Part shown: positions 25,697 through 34,225 of the stretch, one piece after another
Numbering within the stretch: the first letter of the stretch is position 1
How the letters are laid out: the number at the start of each line of letters is the position of its first letter
NCBI GenBank assembly: GCA_937871635.1
Contig: CALMNS010000803.1
Location: forward strand, 1-40,236
Direction: 5' to 3'
DNA length: 40,236 bases
DNA from: an uncultured Solirubrobacter sp.
GTDB lineage: Bacteria; Actinomycetota; Thermoleophilia; Solirubrobacterales; Solirubrobacteraceae
Notes under the pieces: model-generated
Seen by the model: the letters and a program-made list of their open reading frames with translations, nothing else
Told to the model about the DNA's origin: nothing
Databases searched by the model: none
Position numbers and translations under genes: made by a program

Positions 25697-26595
25697 GGGA
25701 CGACGCCTTGGTCGACGGGCACCACGAGCGGATGCGCGCCGTCGACGAACTGCGCTGGCGGTGGCGGGTTGCCCCAGCGGTTGACCGTCAGCGGTTCGTC
25801 CGGCCAGACACGTGGCTCGTAGCGGGCTTCGTCCTCCACATGGAGGATGTTTGCGGAGTACTCGACGATCGCGCCGTCGTCATCGAGGAAGTAGCAGAAG
25901 TAGTTGTCGCCGATCCCGTGGTGCCCGGGTCCCCAGAGGAACCCGCGTCCATGGTGCATCAGGTGGTCGCCTGTGCGCCCGATGCTCGCCCACCCGTCCA
26001 CCTGGAAGGCGTAGTGGTTCAGAGCGTCCTCATCGGCGGCGACGACGCTGACGCCGTGGTGCTCGCTGCTGACGCGCAGCCAGCTGATGGCGTCCTCGGC
26101 GCGGTCGGAGACTCGGAGGCCGAGGACGTCGATCAGGAACGCCTCCATCGCTGGCTTGTCGGATGCCTTGATGGTCATGTGCTCGAACTTCACAGGACGG
26201 GCGCCGATGGTGTCGTAGTGAACGGGCTGGTTCTGGGCCATGCCGCAGAACAGCTCTACGACAAAGCCGCCGGGCGCGGTGAAGCTCAGGGCATCTTCGA
26301 CCCCGATTTCGACCTCACGCTGAACGAGCTCGAAGCCCGCCTCGGGGAGCAGCTCGCGGTACTGCGCGAGCACCGATGCGTCGGCCACCTCGAAGGCGAG
26401 ATGGTCGAGGCCGGCCTGATCGCCCTCGACGAGCACCAGCTCGTGATGGCGCGCGTTGCAGGTCAGGTACGCGGTCGAGCCCCGACGCTCGACCAGACGC
26501 AGACCGAGAATGTCCTGCGCGAAGGTGACCGAGCGCTGCAGGTCGGGGACCTGCAAGCCGACGTGGCCGACGCGCGTCGCCCGCGGCCACGTCAT
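25693..26595 (-). CDS. Type I extradiol dioxygenase-like VOC protein (two-domain)
   Basis: The 300-residue protein has two vicinal-oxygen-chelate domains (about 8-120 and 136-255). The catalytic C-terminal domain keeps the iron-binding facial triad His139 (KFEHMTIKAS), His194 (LNHYAFQVD) and Glu245 (GAIVEYSA), with the nearby GPGHHGIGDNYFCYF block of extradiol enzymes. It would cleave a catechol or other enediol ring next to the hydroxyls using O2. The start at 26595 overlaps the FAH-hydrolase stop as ATGA. The pairing with an FAH-family C-C hydrolase is the classical meta-cleavage partnership, although the rest of the locus is sugar-related. The substrate is unknown. Confidence 0.87.
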   Translation of the reverse strand: MTWPRATRVGHVGLQVPDLQRSVTFAQDILGLRLVERRGSTAYLTCNARHHELVLVEGDQAGLDHLAFEVADASVLAQYRELLPEAGFELVQREVEIGVEDALSFTAPGGFVVELFCGMAQNQPVHYDTIGARPVKFEHMTIKASDKPAMEAFLIDVLGLRVSDRAEDAISWLRVSSEHHGVSVVAADEDALNHYAFQVDGWASIGRTGDHLMHHGRGFLWGPGHHGIGDNYFCYFLDDDGAIVEYSANILHVEDEARYEPRVWPDEPLTVNRWGNPPPPAQFVDGAHPLVVPVDQGVVP

Positions 26596-27524
26596 CGCAC
26601 GATCTCTCGATCGGCGGCCAGGGCCGTGTGCCGGACGGGACCGGCGACAACGGTGTTGGAGATGGATCCGATGCCCCCGACGGCGATGCCCACTGTGTCG
26701 CCTTCGCGGAGGAGCACCTGGGGATCCCGGCTGATCCCGACGCCGGCAGGGGTACCCGTCGCGATGATGTCGCCGGGCTCGAGGGTCATGAGCCGCGACA
26801 GGAAGGCCACCGTCTCGGCGACGGAGAAGATCATCTGGCTCGTATTCGAGTCCTGCACCAGCCGGTCGTTGACCCGGGCCGAGATGTCGAGGTCCTGCAG
26901 ATCGCCGAGCTCGTCGAGCAGGACGAGCGACGGCCCGCACGGAGCGAACGTGTCGATGGCCTTGCCGGCCGTCCACTGGCTGGTCTGGTGCTGAACGTCG
27001 CGCGCTGTGACGTCGTTGAGGACCATCGCTCCGGCGACATAGGCCAGGGCGTCTGGCTCCTCCACGTCCTTGCATCGGCTGCCGATGACGACGGCGAGCT
27101 CCGCTTCGTAGTCGATCTTCTCTCCCACCGGCGGAAGCACGATCGGGTCGTGCGGGCCGGCGAGCGAATTGCGGAACTTGGCGAACAGCATCGGTGCCTT
27201 CGGGAGGTCAAGCCCAGACTCTTCGGCGTGGTCTCGATAGTTGAGTCCCAGGCAGATGATCTTGTCGGGGTCCGTGACCGGTGGGCCCAGCGATACATCC
27301 GCGAAGGTCGCGACTGGTTCACCGGAATACCGTTCGGCCGCCTGCCGGATGTCCTCGAGAAGTCGGGGTCCGCCCTGCAGCACGGTCCGATTCGATGACC
27401 AGCGGGTGTCCTCGGGAGATCCGAGGCCTCCACTCGCGGCCACCGCTGCGGTGTCGAGGACCCCGTTGTCCACGACTAAGCCAGGCCGCCGGGCAAACGC
27501 CGGCCCGTAGGTCACCAACCGCAT
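26592..27524 (-). CDS. Fumarylacetoacetate hydrolase-family protein
   Basis: 310 residues from an ATG with AAGGAA upstream. The FAH fold core runs from KIICLGLNYRDHAEESG to the C-terminus. Metal ligands are Glu140 and Glu142 in IDYEAELAVVIG and Asp171 in LNDVTARDVQ; the substrate loop KAIDTFAPCGPSLV and the tail GDIIATGTPAGVG are typical. Relatives hydrolyse or decarboxylate acylpyruvates (meta-cleavage products, 2,4-diketo-3-deoxy sugar acids) or act as isomerases. It leads a five-gene minus-strand operon. Its partner VOC dioxygenase and the former SDR fit either a ring-cleavage route or a non-phosphorylating deoxy-sugar-acid route. Confidence 0.88.
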   Translation of the reverse strand: MRLVTYGPAFARRPGLVVDNGVLDTAAVAASGGLGSPEDTRWSSNRTVLQGGPRLLEDIRQAAERYSGEPVATFADVSLGPPVTDPDKIICLGLNYRDHAEESGLDLPKAPMLFAKFRNSLAGPHDPIVLPPVGEKIDYEAELAVVIGSRCKDVEEPDALAYVAGAMVLNDVTARDVQHQTSQWTAGKAIDTFAPCGPSLVLLDELGDLQDLDISARVNDRLVQDSNTSQMIFSVAETVAFLSRLMTLEPGDIIATGTPAGVGISRDPQVLLREGDTVGIAVGGIGSISNTVVAGPVRHTALAADREIVR

Positions 27525-27611
27525 AGCGCTTCCTTTCCAATCGGACTCGGAGGCGCGACATCGTTCGCACCTTCCATTCGCTCCTGTCGAGTACTGGACG
27601 CAGACAGGATA

Positions 27612-27640
27612 GATGTACACAGCCTAGTCGAAGTCGTCAA
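27612..27640 (-). promoter_or_regulatory. Promoter/operator of the FAH-VOC-GntR-ADH operon
   Basis: On the minus strand TTGACG (27635-27640), 17 bp, TACATC (27612-27617). The block CTTGACGAC is identical to that of the two plus-strand promoters at 27666 and 37733. CTGTGTACAT (27613-27622, minus strand) overlaps the -10 like the palindrome in the others. The start codon is about 90 bp downstream. Confidence 0.6.
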
Positions 27641-27665
27641 GTTCCGCGCCTGGGAAAGGGTCCTC

Positions 27666-27735
27666 TTGACGACAGTGCAGCAATCTACATACAGTATCCG
27701 ACCATGCGCTCAGTCGCTTCGGGCGCGGCAGTCGG
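27666..27735 (+). promoter_or_regulatory. Promoter/operator of the sugar ABC operon, with conserved leader
   Basis: TTGACG (27666-27671), 18 bp, TACAGT (27690-27695). CTACATACAG (27685-27694) overlaps the -10 at the place where the 37733 promoter has the perfect palindrome CTGTATACAG. Downstream, ATGCGCTCAG (27704-27713), TCG, TTCGGGCGCG match the leader of the 37733 promoter with single-base indels. The first gene starts at 27837, leaving a leader of roughly 130 nt. Confidence 0.65.
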
Positions 27736-27836
27736 GTCAACGCCAGCCGCTGAGCCCGGCCGCAGACGGCGTCCGAAGGGACGAATGAGCGGCGCCGCAC
27801 GGTTGCCGAGGAGCAGGAACCATGGGGAGGAGGGTC

Positions 27837-28976
27837 ATGTTCAGTCGCAAGTGGAGCAAGGGTCCCGGTGTGACGGGGTCGGTAAGGGTCGCGGTAGAGG
27901 TCCTCACGGCGGCGTGTCTCGGTCTTGGGGCGGCCGGCTGTGGGTCTGAACCGGCAGGCACAAGTGCGGGCTCCGGGGCGACGGCGACCAAGGACATCAG
28001 GCTCTACGCTGGCATTGGATCGGCTTCTGCCGAGTACTGGGCCTCCTTCACCGAGGGATCCCGGGCGGTCGCCGATTCAGAACGAGCGCCGTACCAGGCG
28101 CTCGCGAGCGAGTTCGAGGGCCAGAAGCACCTCGAGCAGTTTGGCGCGCTCTTCTCCCGCGGTTGCGAGCGCTGCGCCGTCACGATCGACCCGGCCTCGA
28201 CCGCCTACACCAAGGCGATCGTCAAGAGCGCCACCAAGGGCGGCGCCTCCGTCGTGACCGTCTGGAACAAGACGGACGGGGACCACCCCTGGGAAGGCGA
28301 GGACAACTGGGTCGCGCACACGACCTTTGACGGTGTCGACTCGGGCTACCGCAACACCAAGGCGCTCATCGAGGAGATGGGCGGCCGCGGCAACATCGTC
28401 GCGCTGCGCGGCGTCCCGGACAACCCTCCGGCCAGCGGCCGGCGAGCCGGGATGACGAAGGCGCTCAAGGAGCATCCGAACGTCAGATTGCTCGATGAGC
28501 AAGTCGGCAGCTGGGATCCGAACAAGGGGCAGCAGCTCACCGAGACCTGGCTGGCGAAGTACGGCGATGAGATCGACGGGATCTTCGCTCAGAACGACGC
28601 GATGGGCCTCGGCGCCATCGAGGCCCTGCGCGCCGAGGGGCTGGCCGGTGAGGTCCCCGTCACGGGCTCGGACGGTGGCAAGGACGCGCTCAACGCGGTC
28701 AAGAAGGGCGAGATGGTCTCGACCATGTTCGTCGATCCGGCGATCCAGGGCGCGGTCACCGCGGCGCTGGCCTACGCCGCCGCGCGGGGTGACGTCAAGC
28801 CCGCCGACCTTCCGAACGACAAGCGCGAGTTCTACCTCAAGCAGCAGATCGTGACCGCGAAGAACGTCGACGAGTTCCTCGCGCGGAAATTCGATCCGGC
28901 TCAGTACAGCTACGAGAGTCTCAAGAAGAACTTCTGGGCGCAGTCCGCGGGACCGATTCGCTACGGAGGCGCGTGA
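27837..28976 (+). CDS. Sugar ABC transporter substrate-binding lipoprotein (ribose type)
   Basis: 379 residues. The ATG at 27837 is preferred over that at 27822 because GGGAGGAGG lies just before it. A lipoprotein signal ends in LGAAGC with Cys35 as the lipidated residue. The mature part is a periplasmic-binding-protein-type-1 fold: IRLYAGIGSASAEYWASFTE, TIDPASTAYTKAIVKSATKG, a hinge near VWNKTDGDHP, NIVALRGVPDNPPASGRRAG, IDGIFAQNDAMGLGAIEALR and VPVTGSDGGKDALNAVKKGE. It should capture a monosaccharide, cyclitol or glycoside and pass it to the two permeases downstream. First gene of a long plus-strand operon. Confidence 0.92.
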   Translation: MFSRKWSKGPGVTGSVRVAVEVLTAACLGLGAAGCGSEPAGTSAGSGATATKDIRLYAGIGSASAEYWASFTEGSRAVADSERAPYQALASEFEGQKHLEQFGALFSRGCERCAVTIDPASTAYTKAIVKSATKGGASVVTVWNKTDGDHPWEGEDNWVAHTTFDGVDSGYRNTKALIEEMGGRGNIVALRGVPDNPPASGRRAGMTKALKEHPNVRLLDEQVGSWDPNKGQQLTETWLAKYGDEIDGIFAQNDAMGLGAIEALRAEGLAGEVPVTGSDGGKDALNAVKKGEMVSTMFVDPAIQGAVTAALAYAAARGDVKPADLPNDKREFYLKQQIVTAKNVDEFLARKFDPAQYSYESLKKNFWAQSAGPIRYGGA

Positions 28977-30037
28977 GTGTGAGCCCGAACTCTGTCCCTA
29001 ACGCCGCCACCGCCACCGTCGCCGCGGAAGGCAGGACGCGGCAGCGGCGGGGAGCCGGCGACCGGGTGCGGTCGCTGACCCCCGGCCTGCGCCGGCTGCG
29101 GACCTGGGGTCCGCTTCTCATCCTCGCCGCGCTGTGCGTCATCTTCGCGGTCGCCAGCCCGCGCTTCCTGACGGTCGACAACCTCCAGACGATCGCCAAC
29201 CAGAGCGCGATCCCGATCGTTCTGGTCTGTGGCCTCACGTTCATCGTGATCATGGGCTCGATCGACCTGTCGCTCGAGGGCGCCATGGCTGTCACCAGCG
29301 TGGTCTCCGCGCTGCTGATCGCCAACGACGTCAACGGCAGCGACCTCGGGTACCTGGCCGTGCTGATCGGGGTGGGTCTCGGGCTGTTGTTCGGGCTCGT
29401 CAACGGCCTGCTCTACACGAAGCTGCGGCTGCCGTCCCTGCTGGTGACGGTCGGCACGTGGTTCGTCGGGCTCGGTATCGCTGCTTTGCTGTTCCCCGCC
29501 CGCCAACCGCGCATCTCCGACGGTTCCCTGCGGGCGTGGTCGCTCGACACGCTGCTCGGGGTCAGCCGACTGGTCTTCGTCGCTCTCGCCTGTGTCCTCG
29601 TCGCCTACCTCCTGCAGCGCTACACGAAGTTCGGCCGGTACTGCTTTGCCATCGGCGGCGGGGAGGACACGGCGCGGCTCTCCGGGCTGCCGCTCGACCG
29701 CGTGAAGGTCGCCGCGTTCGGGTTCGCCGGCCTGATGGCCGGCCTGGCCGGGGTGATGGCGACCACGCGGCTGGGGGTCGGCAGCGTCGAGGCGGGCGAA
29801 GGGCTGCTGTTCCCGACCATCTCGGCGATCGTCATCGGGGGCACCCTGCTCAGTGGAGGACGCGGCGGGATCCTCCACAGCCTGGTCGGAGTGCTCATCC
29901 TCGGCGTGCTGAGCAACGGGATGGTCCTCGTCGGAGTCGACGCCTACGTCCAGCAGGCGGTGCAGGGAGCGATCATCATCGTCGCGGTCGTCCTGACCAC
30001 GTGGCACGCACGTTCGCGGATGCGGGTGATCAAGTGA
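28973..30037 (+). CDS. Sugar ABC transporter permease (RbsC type), first
   Basis: 354 residues, overlapping the preceding stop as GTGA. The fold has 8-10 hydrophobic segments and the family blocks PRFLTVDNLQTIANQSA, IVIMGSIDLSLEGAM, FAIGGGEDTARLSGLPLDRV (the ATPase-coupling loop) and ISAIVIGGTLLSGGRGG. The N-terminal 40 residues are cytoplasmic, basic and variable. It pairs with the second permease at 31572. Confidence 0.92.
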   Translation: MSVSPNSVPNAATATVAAEGRTRQRRGAGDRVRSLTPGLRRLRTWGPLLILAALCVIFAVASPRFLTVDNLQTIANQSAIPIVLVCGLTFIVIMGSIDLSLEGAMAVTSVVSALLIANDVNGSDLGYLAVLIGVGLGLLFGLVNGLLYTKLRLPSLLVTVGTWFVGLGIAALLFPARQPRISDGSLRAWSLDTLLGVSRLVFVALACVLVAYLLQRYTKFGRYCFAIGGGEDTARLSGLPLDRVKVAAFGFAGLMAGLAGVMATTRLGVGSVEAGEGLLFPTISAIVIGGTLLSGGRGGILHSLVGVLILGVLSNGMVLVGVDAYVQQAVQGAIIIVAVVLTTWHARSRMRVIK

Positions 30038-31554
30038 GTGCACCTGTCCTGCAGGTCAGCGGGCTCACCAAGCGGTTCCCCGGGGTGGTGGCGCTCGACG
30101 ACGTCAGCGTCGAGGTTCGCCGCGAGGAGGTCGTCGGGCTCATCGGCCAGAACGGCTCAGGCAAGTCCTCCCTGCTCAAGATCCTCGCCGGCGTCCAGTC
30201 GGCCGACGCCGGTGAGATCCGCCTGCGCGGCGAGGTCATCCGACCGCGGTCGGTGGCAGCCGCCAATCAGCTCGGGATTGGGATGGTGTTTCAAGAGCAG
30301 TCCTTGCTCCCGAACCTGACGGTGGCGGAGAACATCTTCCTCGGCAAGGACCACCCCGCGACCCGGCGCGGCTGGTATCGCTGGGGCGCCCTCCGCACAG
30401 CCGCGCGGGCCCAACTGCGTAAGATCGAGACCGACATCGATCCGGGCACCGTGGTCGGCGAACTGCCGTTCGGTCAGCGCCAGATGGTCGAGCTGGCGAA
30501 GGTGCTGGCGCTCGAGGAGCTGGTCGACGTCCCGCTCGTGATCCTCTTCGACGAGCCGACTTCGGTGCTCTCCGGCGCCGAGATCGAGATCCTGTTCCGG
30601 CAGATCCAGCGGCTTCGTGAGCGCTCCTCGGTCGTCTTCGTCTCGCATCGGATCGAGGAGGTGCTCGCCGTCTCCGAGCGTGTCTACGTCATGAGCGATG
30701 GTCGGCGCGTCGCGGAGGAGGCGGCGGGAGCGGCCGGCATGGAGGAGCTCTATCGCCTCATGGTGGGCGAGGACCGTGCTGAGGACTACTACCGCGAGGA
30801 GGCACGAGCCGCCGCGAACGTCGACGACTTGCGGCTCTCCGTCCGGGGCGTGTCGGCTGCGGACCGCGTCGCGGACGTCTCGTTCGACCTCCGGGCGGGG
30901 ACGGTGCTCGGCCTGGCTGGCGTGGGCGGCTCGGGCCGGGAAGAGCTGGTGCGCGCCCTGTTCGGCGCCGAACCACTGACGTCCGGCTCGATCGAGCTCG
31001 ACGGGCACCGCGCGAGCTTCCGGTCCCCGTCGCAGGCGGTCGAGGCCGGCATGGGATACGTACCGGCGGAGCGCAAGCTCGAGGGCATGCTGGCGGGCCG
31101 CGACCTGCACGAGAACCTGGTCGCGGCCTCCGGCACTCAGCTGCGACGTGGACCTTGGATCGATCGCCGACGCGAGCGGCCGGTCGTGGACGAGTGGCTG
31201 GCGCGGCTGAAGGTCAAGGCGCCGTCGCCGCGTGTGCGGATCGACCAGCTCAGCGGCGGCAACCAGCAGAAGGTCGTCCTGGGCAAGTGGCTCCTCTCGG
31301 ATCGCCTGCGGGTGCTGATCCTCGACCACCCGACGCGCGGCCTCGACCTAGGCGCGAAGGGCGACGTCTACGACCTCGTCCGGCAGCTGGCCGCGGGAGG
31401 CCTGGCGATCATCCTCCTCTCCGACACGCTGGAGGAGACGCTCGGGCTCTGCGACCAGGTCATCGCCATGCGCGACGGGACGATCACCGGCCGCTTCGAG
31501 GACTGCGTCAACGACAAGCCGGAGTCCGAGGATCTCATCCGGCTGATGGTCTGA
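30034..31554 (+). CDS. Sugar ABC transporter ATPase, two-domain (RbsA/MglA type)
   Basis: 506 residues from a GTG overlapping the permease stop; the frame extends far upstream only as a shadow. The first nucleotide domain has Walker A GQNGSGKSS, MVFQEQSLLPNLTV, a signature LPFGQRQMVEL and Walker B LFDEPTSVLS. The second has the family's lysine-less Walker A (GVGGSGREELVRAL), a good signature LSGGNQQKVVLGKW, and Walker B LILDHPTRGLDLGAK in which the usual catalytic Glu is His. So hydrolysis should rest on the first site, as in other RbsA-type pairs, more strictly here. Confidence 0.93.
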   Translation: MSAPVLQVSGLTKRFPGVVALDDVSVEVRREEVVGLIGQNGSGKSSLLKILAGVQSADAGEIRLRGEVIRPRSVAAANQLGIGMVFQEQSLLPNLTVAENIFLGKDHPATRRGWYRWGALRTAARAQLRKIETDIDPGTVVGELPFGQRQMVELAKVLALEELVDVPLVILFDEPTSVLSGAEIEILFRQIQRLRERSSVVFVSHRIEEVLAVSERVYVMSDGRRVAEEAAGAAGMEELYRLMVGEDRAEDYYREEARAAANVDDLRLSVRGVSAADRVADVSFDLRAGTVLGLAGVGGSGREELVRALFGAEPLTSGSIELDGHRASFRSPSQAVEAGMGYVPAERKLEGMLAGRDLHENLVAASGTQLRRGPWIDRRRERPVVDEWLARLKVKAPSPRVRIDQLSGGNQQKVVLGKWLLSDRLRVLILDHPTRGLDLGAKGDVYDLVRQLAAGGLAIILLSDTLEETLGLCDQVIAMRDGTITGRFEDCVNDKPESEDLIRLMV

Positions 31555-31571
31555 CTGGAGGCATACACGAC

Positions 31572-32582
31572 ATGAGCACCTCCTCGTCCACCTCAAGTCC
31601 CCCGGCGCCGCAACTCCCATCGGCACTGCGTCGGCTCCGACTCAGAGCTGGCACCGAACTCGCTGGACTCATTCCGCTGGCTGTCCTCGTCGTCCTCGTC
31701 CTCGCCGTCTCGTTGGCGGAGCCCTCGTTCCTGGGCACGCAGTCGCTCAAGGCGACCGCGATCACCGCGGGCCCGATCCTCCTGCTCGCGTTCGGCAGCA
31801 CCTTGGTCATCCTCATCGGCGGCTTCGATCTCTCCGTAGCTGCGCTGACCACCTTCGGCTCAGTGCTGCTGGCCAAGTGGCTGCCAGGAACGGGTTCGCT
31901 GGTCGGTGTCCTGCTCGTCGTTTTGGCTGCCACCGGCCTCGGGGCACTGCAGGGTTGGGTCCACGGCGTGACGCAGATCCCGTCTTTCATCGTCACCCTC
32001 GGGGGCCTGGGCATCTTCACCGGCCTTGCACTGCTGGTGTCCGACGCGACGGCGATCCCGATCACGGAGAACACGGGCCTACTCGACACGATCGGGTTGG
32101 AGTTCGCCGGCATCCCGAACGCGGTCACCGTCGTCGTGGTCGTGCTCGTCCTGCTCGCCGCGGTCATGCGCTACACCCCGCTCGGGCGTGACGTCTACGC
32201 CCTCGGTGCGGCCGAACCGGCCGCCCGGATGTCGGGGACCCGAGCGTTGCGCGTCCGAGTCATCGTCTTCGCGACGTCGGGGATGTGCGCCGGGCTCGCG
32301 GCGGTGTTGCTCGCCGCTCAGACGTCCTTCGGATCGCCGACCCTGGCCAACAACCTGCTTCTGCCCACCGTCGCGGCCGTGGTGGTTGGCGGCACCGCCG
32401 TCTCCGGCGGGGTCGGCGGACTGGGACGCAGCCTCGTCGGCGGGCTCATCGTCACCACGGTCACGGCCGGCACGGTGGTCCTCGGCTTCGACCCCGCGCT
32501 GCAGAACGTCGCGTTCGGGATCGGGGTCCTGGTCGCGGTGGCGTTGACGACCGACCGCCGCAAGCTCGGCACCATCAAGTGA
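31572..32582 (+). CDS. Sugar ABC transporter permease (RbsC type), second
   Basis: 336 residues. The ATG at 31572 has GGAGG 10 nt upstream and gives a serine-rich cytoplasmic tail followed by helices; the longer upstream frame is a shadow of the ATPase gene. Family blocks: EPSFLGTQSLKATAITAG, LVILIGGFDLSVAALTTFG, YALGAAEPAARMSGTRALRV (coupling loop) and TVAAVVVGGTAVSGGVGG. It forms a heterodimer with the permease at 28973. The stop overlaps the next gene as GTGA. Confidence 0.92.
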   Translation: MSTSSSTSSPPAPQLPSALRRLRLRAGTELAGLIPLAVLVVLVLAVSLAEPSFLGTQSLKATAITAGPILLLAFGSTLVILIGGFDLSVAALTTFGSVLLAKWLPGTGSLVGVLLVVLAATGLGALQGWVHGVTQIPSFIVTLGGLGIFTGLALLVSDATAIPITENTGLLDTIGLEFAGIPNAVTVVVVVLVLLAAVMRYTPLGRDVYALGAAEPAARMSGTRALRVRVIVFATSGMCAGLAAVLLAAQTSFGSPTLANNLLLPTVAAVVVGGTAVSGGVGGLGRSLVGGLIVTTVTAGTVVLGFDPALQNVAFGIGVLVAVALTTDRRKLGTIK

Positions 32583-33571
32583 GCCGCGAGCCGCAGCCAG
32601 TCGGTCACGCACGACTCGGCGCCACCGACCTCGAGGTGCCCCAACTCGCGTTCGGGGCCTCACCGCTCGGCAAGACGTTCCGGGACGTCTCGCTCGCGGA
32701 GGGCGGCATGGCACTCAGCGCGGCACTCGACCTCGGCGTGAACCTGATCGACGTGGCGCCCTTCTACGGCCTCGGACTGGCCGAGCGGCGTCTCGGCGAG
32801 CTCCTGCGAGACGTACCGCGAGAGCGCTTCCTGCTGTCCACCAAGGTCGGTCGATACGGCCCCGAGATCGCCGATTGCGACTACTCGGCAGCGCGCACGC
32901 GCGCGAGCGTCGAGGAGAGCCTGCGCCGCCTCCGGGTCGAGCACCTCGACCTCGCGCTCGTCCACGACGTTGAGTTCGCCGATCTGGAGCAGGTCCTTGC
33001 CGAGGCGCTTCCGGCGCTTGCGGCGCTCAAGGCCGAGGGCAAGGCTCGCTACATCGGGGTCACCGGGCTCCCACTCGCCCTGCTCGACCGGCTCGCGAGC
33101 GCCCATCCGATCGACGTGGTGCTGTCCTACTCGCACTACGCCCTGACGGACGACGCGCTGGCGGCGTACCTCCCCCGCTTCGAGGCGGGGGCCATCGGCG
33201 TGATCAACGCATCGCCGCTGGTTGCCGGTCACCTGACGCAGCGCGGGGCGCCGGACTGGCATCCGGCGCCGGCGCGCTTCCGCGACGCGTGCCGCGAGGC
33301 CGCCGCGCTTTGCCGGGACCGCGGCGCGAGCCTCGAGCGCCTCGCGGTGCAGTACGCCACCTCGCACGACGGGATCCCGACGACGCTCGTGGGCACCGCC
33401 AACGCGGAGAACCTCCGCGATCTCGTGCGCTGGCTCCTGGAGCCTCTCGACGAGGAGCTCCTGGAGGACGTCCTGGCCGTGCTGGCCCCGACACATAACC
33501 TCACCTGGCCGCAGGGACGCCCGGAGAACAACTTCGTCGATCCCGCGGTCGTGAGGGCCGAGCTGGCATGA
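32579..33571 (+). CDS. Aldo/keto reductase, L-galactose/L-fucose dehydrogenase-like
   Basis: 330 residues from a GTG overlapping the permease stop. The catalytic tetrad of the superfamily is present: Asp58 and Tyr63 in LIDVAPFYGLGLAE, Lys89 in LLSTKVGRYG and His129 in ALVHDVEF. Segments AFGASPLGKTF, NASPLVAGHLTQRG with PDWHPAP, and NLTWPQGRPENN closely recall plant L-galactose dehydrogenase, which oxidises the anomeric carbon of an aldose to the lactone with NAD(P)+. A role oxidising a free aldose imported by the adjacent transporter is likely, but the sugar is not determined. Confidence 0.87.
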   Translation: MSREPQPVGHARLGATDLEVPQLAFGASPLGKTFRDVSLAEGGMALSAALDLGVNLIDVAPFYGLGLAERRLGELLRDVPRERFLLSTKVGRYGPEIADCDYSAARTRASVEESLRRLRVEHLDLALVHDVEFADLEQVLAEALPALAALKAEGKARYIGVTGLPLALLDRLASAHPIDVVLSYSHYALTDDALAAYLPRFEAGAIGVINASPLVAGHLTQRGAPDWHPAPARFRDACREAAALCRDRGASLERLAVQYATSHDGIPTTLVGTANAENLRDLVRWLLEPLDEELLEDVLAVLAPTHNLTWPQGRPENNFVDPAVVRAELA

Positions 33572-33781
33572 GGGCACTCGTCGTCGACGCCGATTCAAGT
33601 CCGCGTCCCGGGTCCTCGCTGACGGACGACGAGCTGGCTCGTCGCCGCGTTCGGGTGACGTCCGACCGAGTTGCACGGCCAACGATAGACGCGTGGCGTC
33701 GACGGCGCGTCGCCCGCCATGGAGCGCGCCGCCGAGCCGTGCGGCGCCGAGGTCCTCATCGTCCCGACCCGCACAGCGCCT
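33568..33781 (+). pseudogene. Remnant of a zinc alcohol dehydrogenase: both ends kept, middle deleted
   Basis: The ATG overlaps the preceding stop as ATGA, and the first 30-40 codons (MRALVVDADSSPRPGSSLTD, DELARRRVRV) match the unusual N-terminus of the alcohol dehydrogenase at 23517 (KALVLDADWEPRPG). Family sequence then ends; from 33719, in another frame, MERAAEPCGAEVLIVP matches that protein's C-terminus (AIERTAQRDDAKVLILPGA). More than 300 codons, with both zinc sites and the NAD domain, are missing. The first frame ends in TGA at 33781. It is non-functional and marks a former second dehydrogenase in this operon. Confidence 0.75.
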
Positions 33782-33817
33782 GATCGGCGCCCGGCCCATC
33801 CCGAACACAGGAGAAAC

Positions 33818-34225
33818 GTGGACATCCGATCCGAAGCCACCGTCGAGCCGATCCTCGAGCACGAGACCGTCAAGGTTCACTCGCTGTTCCCGAAGTTCTC
33901 CTTCCGGGAGCAGACCGAAGGCTCGTACCTCGAGTTCGTCGACGTGTTCGAGATCCGCGCCGGTGCCCAGGCCGAACCGCACTACCACGACACGCACGAG
34001 TTCTACTTCCTGCTCGAAGGTGACGCCGTCGTCCAGATCGAGGATGAGGCCTCCCACGTCCGCCCAGGCGACCTCATCCACATTCCGCGCAACGCCAAGC
34101 ACTCCATCTGGCCCACGACGGACAGAGGGGTCAAGGCGTTCTGCTTCGCGGTGAGCTACCAGGAGCCGGAGCTCCCGGGCTACACACCCGCAGAGCTCCC
34201 GCCCGTCGAGCCGGCCGCCCAGTGA
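33818..34225 (+). CDS. Small cupin protein
   Basis: 135 residues from a GTG with AGGAG 4 nt upstream; the frame runs back into the dehydrogenase remnant, which is not part of this protein. The metal-binding cupin motif is PHYHDTHEFYFLLEGD (His, His, Glu) and the last ligand is His in RNAKHSIWP. Such proteins may be sugar or lyxose-type isomerases, small dioxygenases or metal-dependent lyases. It is coupled by 4-bp overlap to the next dehydrogenase gene. Confidence 0.85.
   Translation: MDIRSEATVEPILEHETVKVHSLFPKFSFREQTEGSYLEFVDVFEIRAGAQAEPHYHDTHEFYFLLEGDAVVQIEDEASHVRPGDLIHIPRNAKHSIWPTTDRGVKAFCFAVSYQEPELPGYTPAELPPVEPAAQ

Noticed and set aside
27704..27949. 81-codon plus-strand ORF before the sugar-binding protein
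   Set aside because: It starts in the conserved leader block, overlaps the lipoprotein signal sequence in another frame and has no family.
28961..30043. 360-codon minus-strand frame antisense to the first sugar permease
   Set aside because: His/Asp/Arg-rich product with no domain; the plus strand encodes a clear RbsC-type permease.
32660..34102. 480-codon minus-strand frame antisense to the aldo/keto reductase and cupin genes
   Set aside because: Shadow of several plus-strand genes; it crosses gene boundaries and the dehydrogenase remnant, and its composition is typical of antisense frames.
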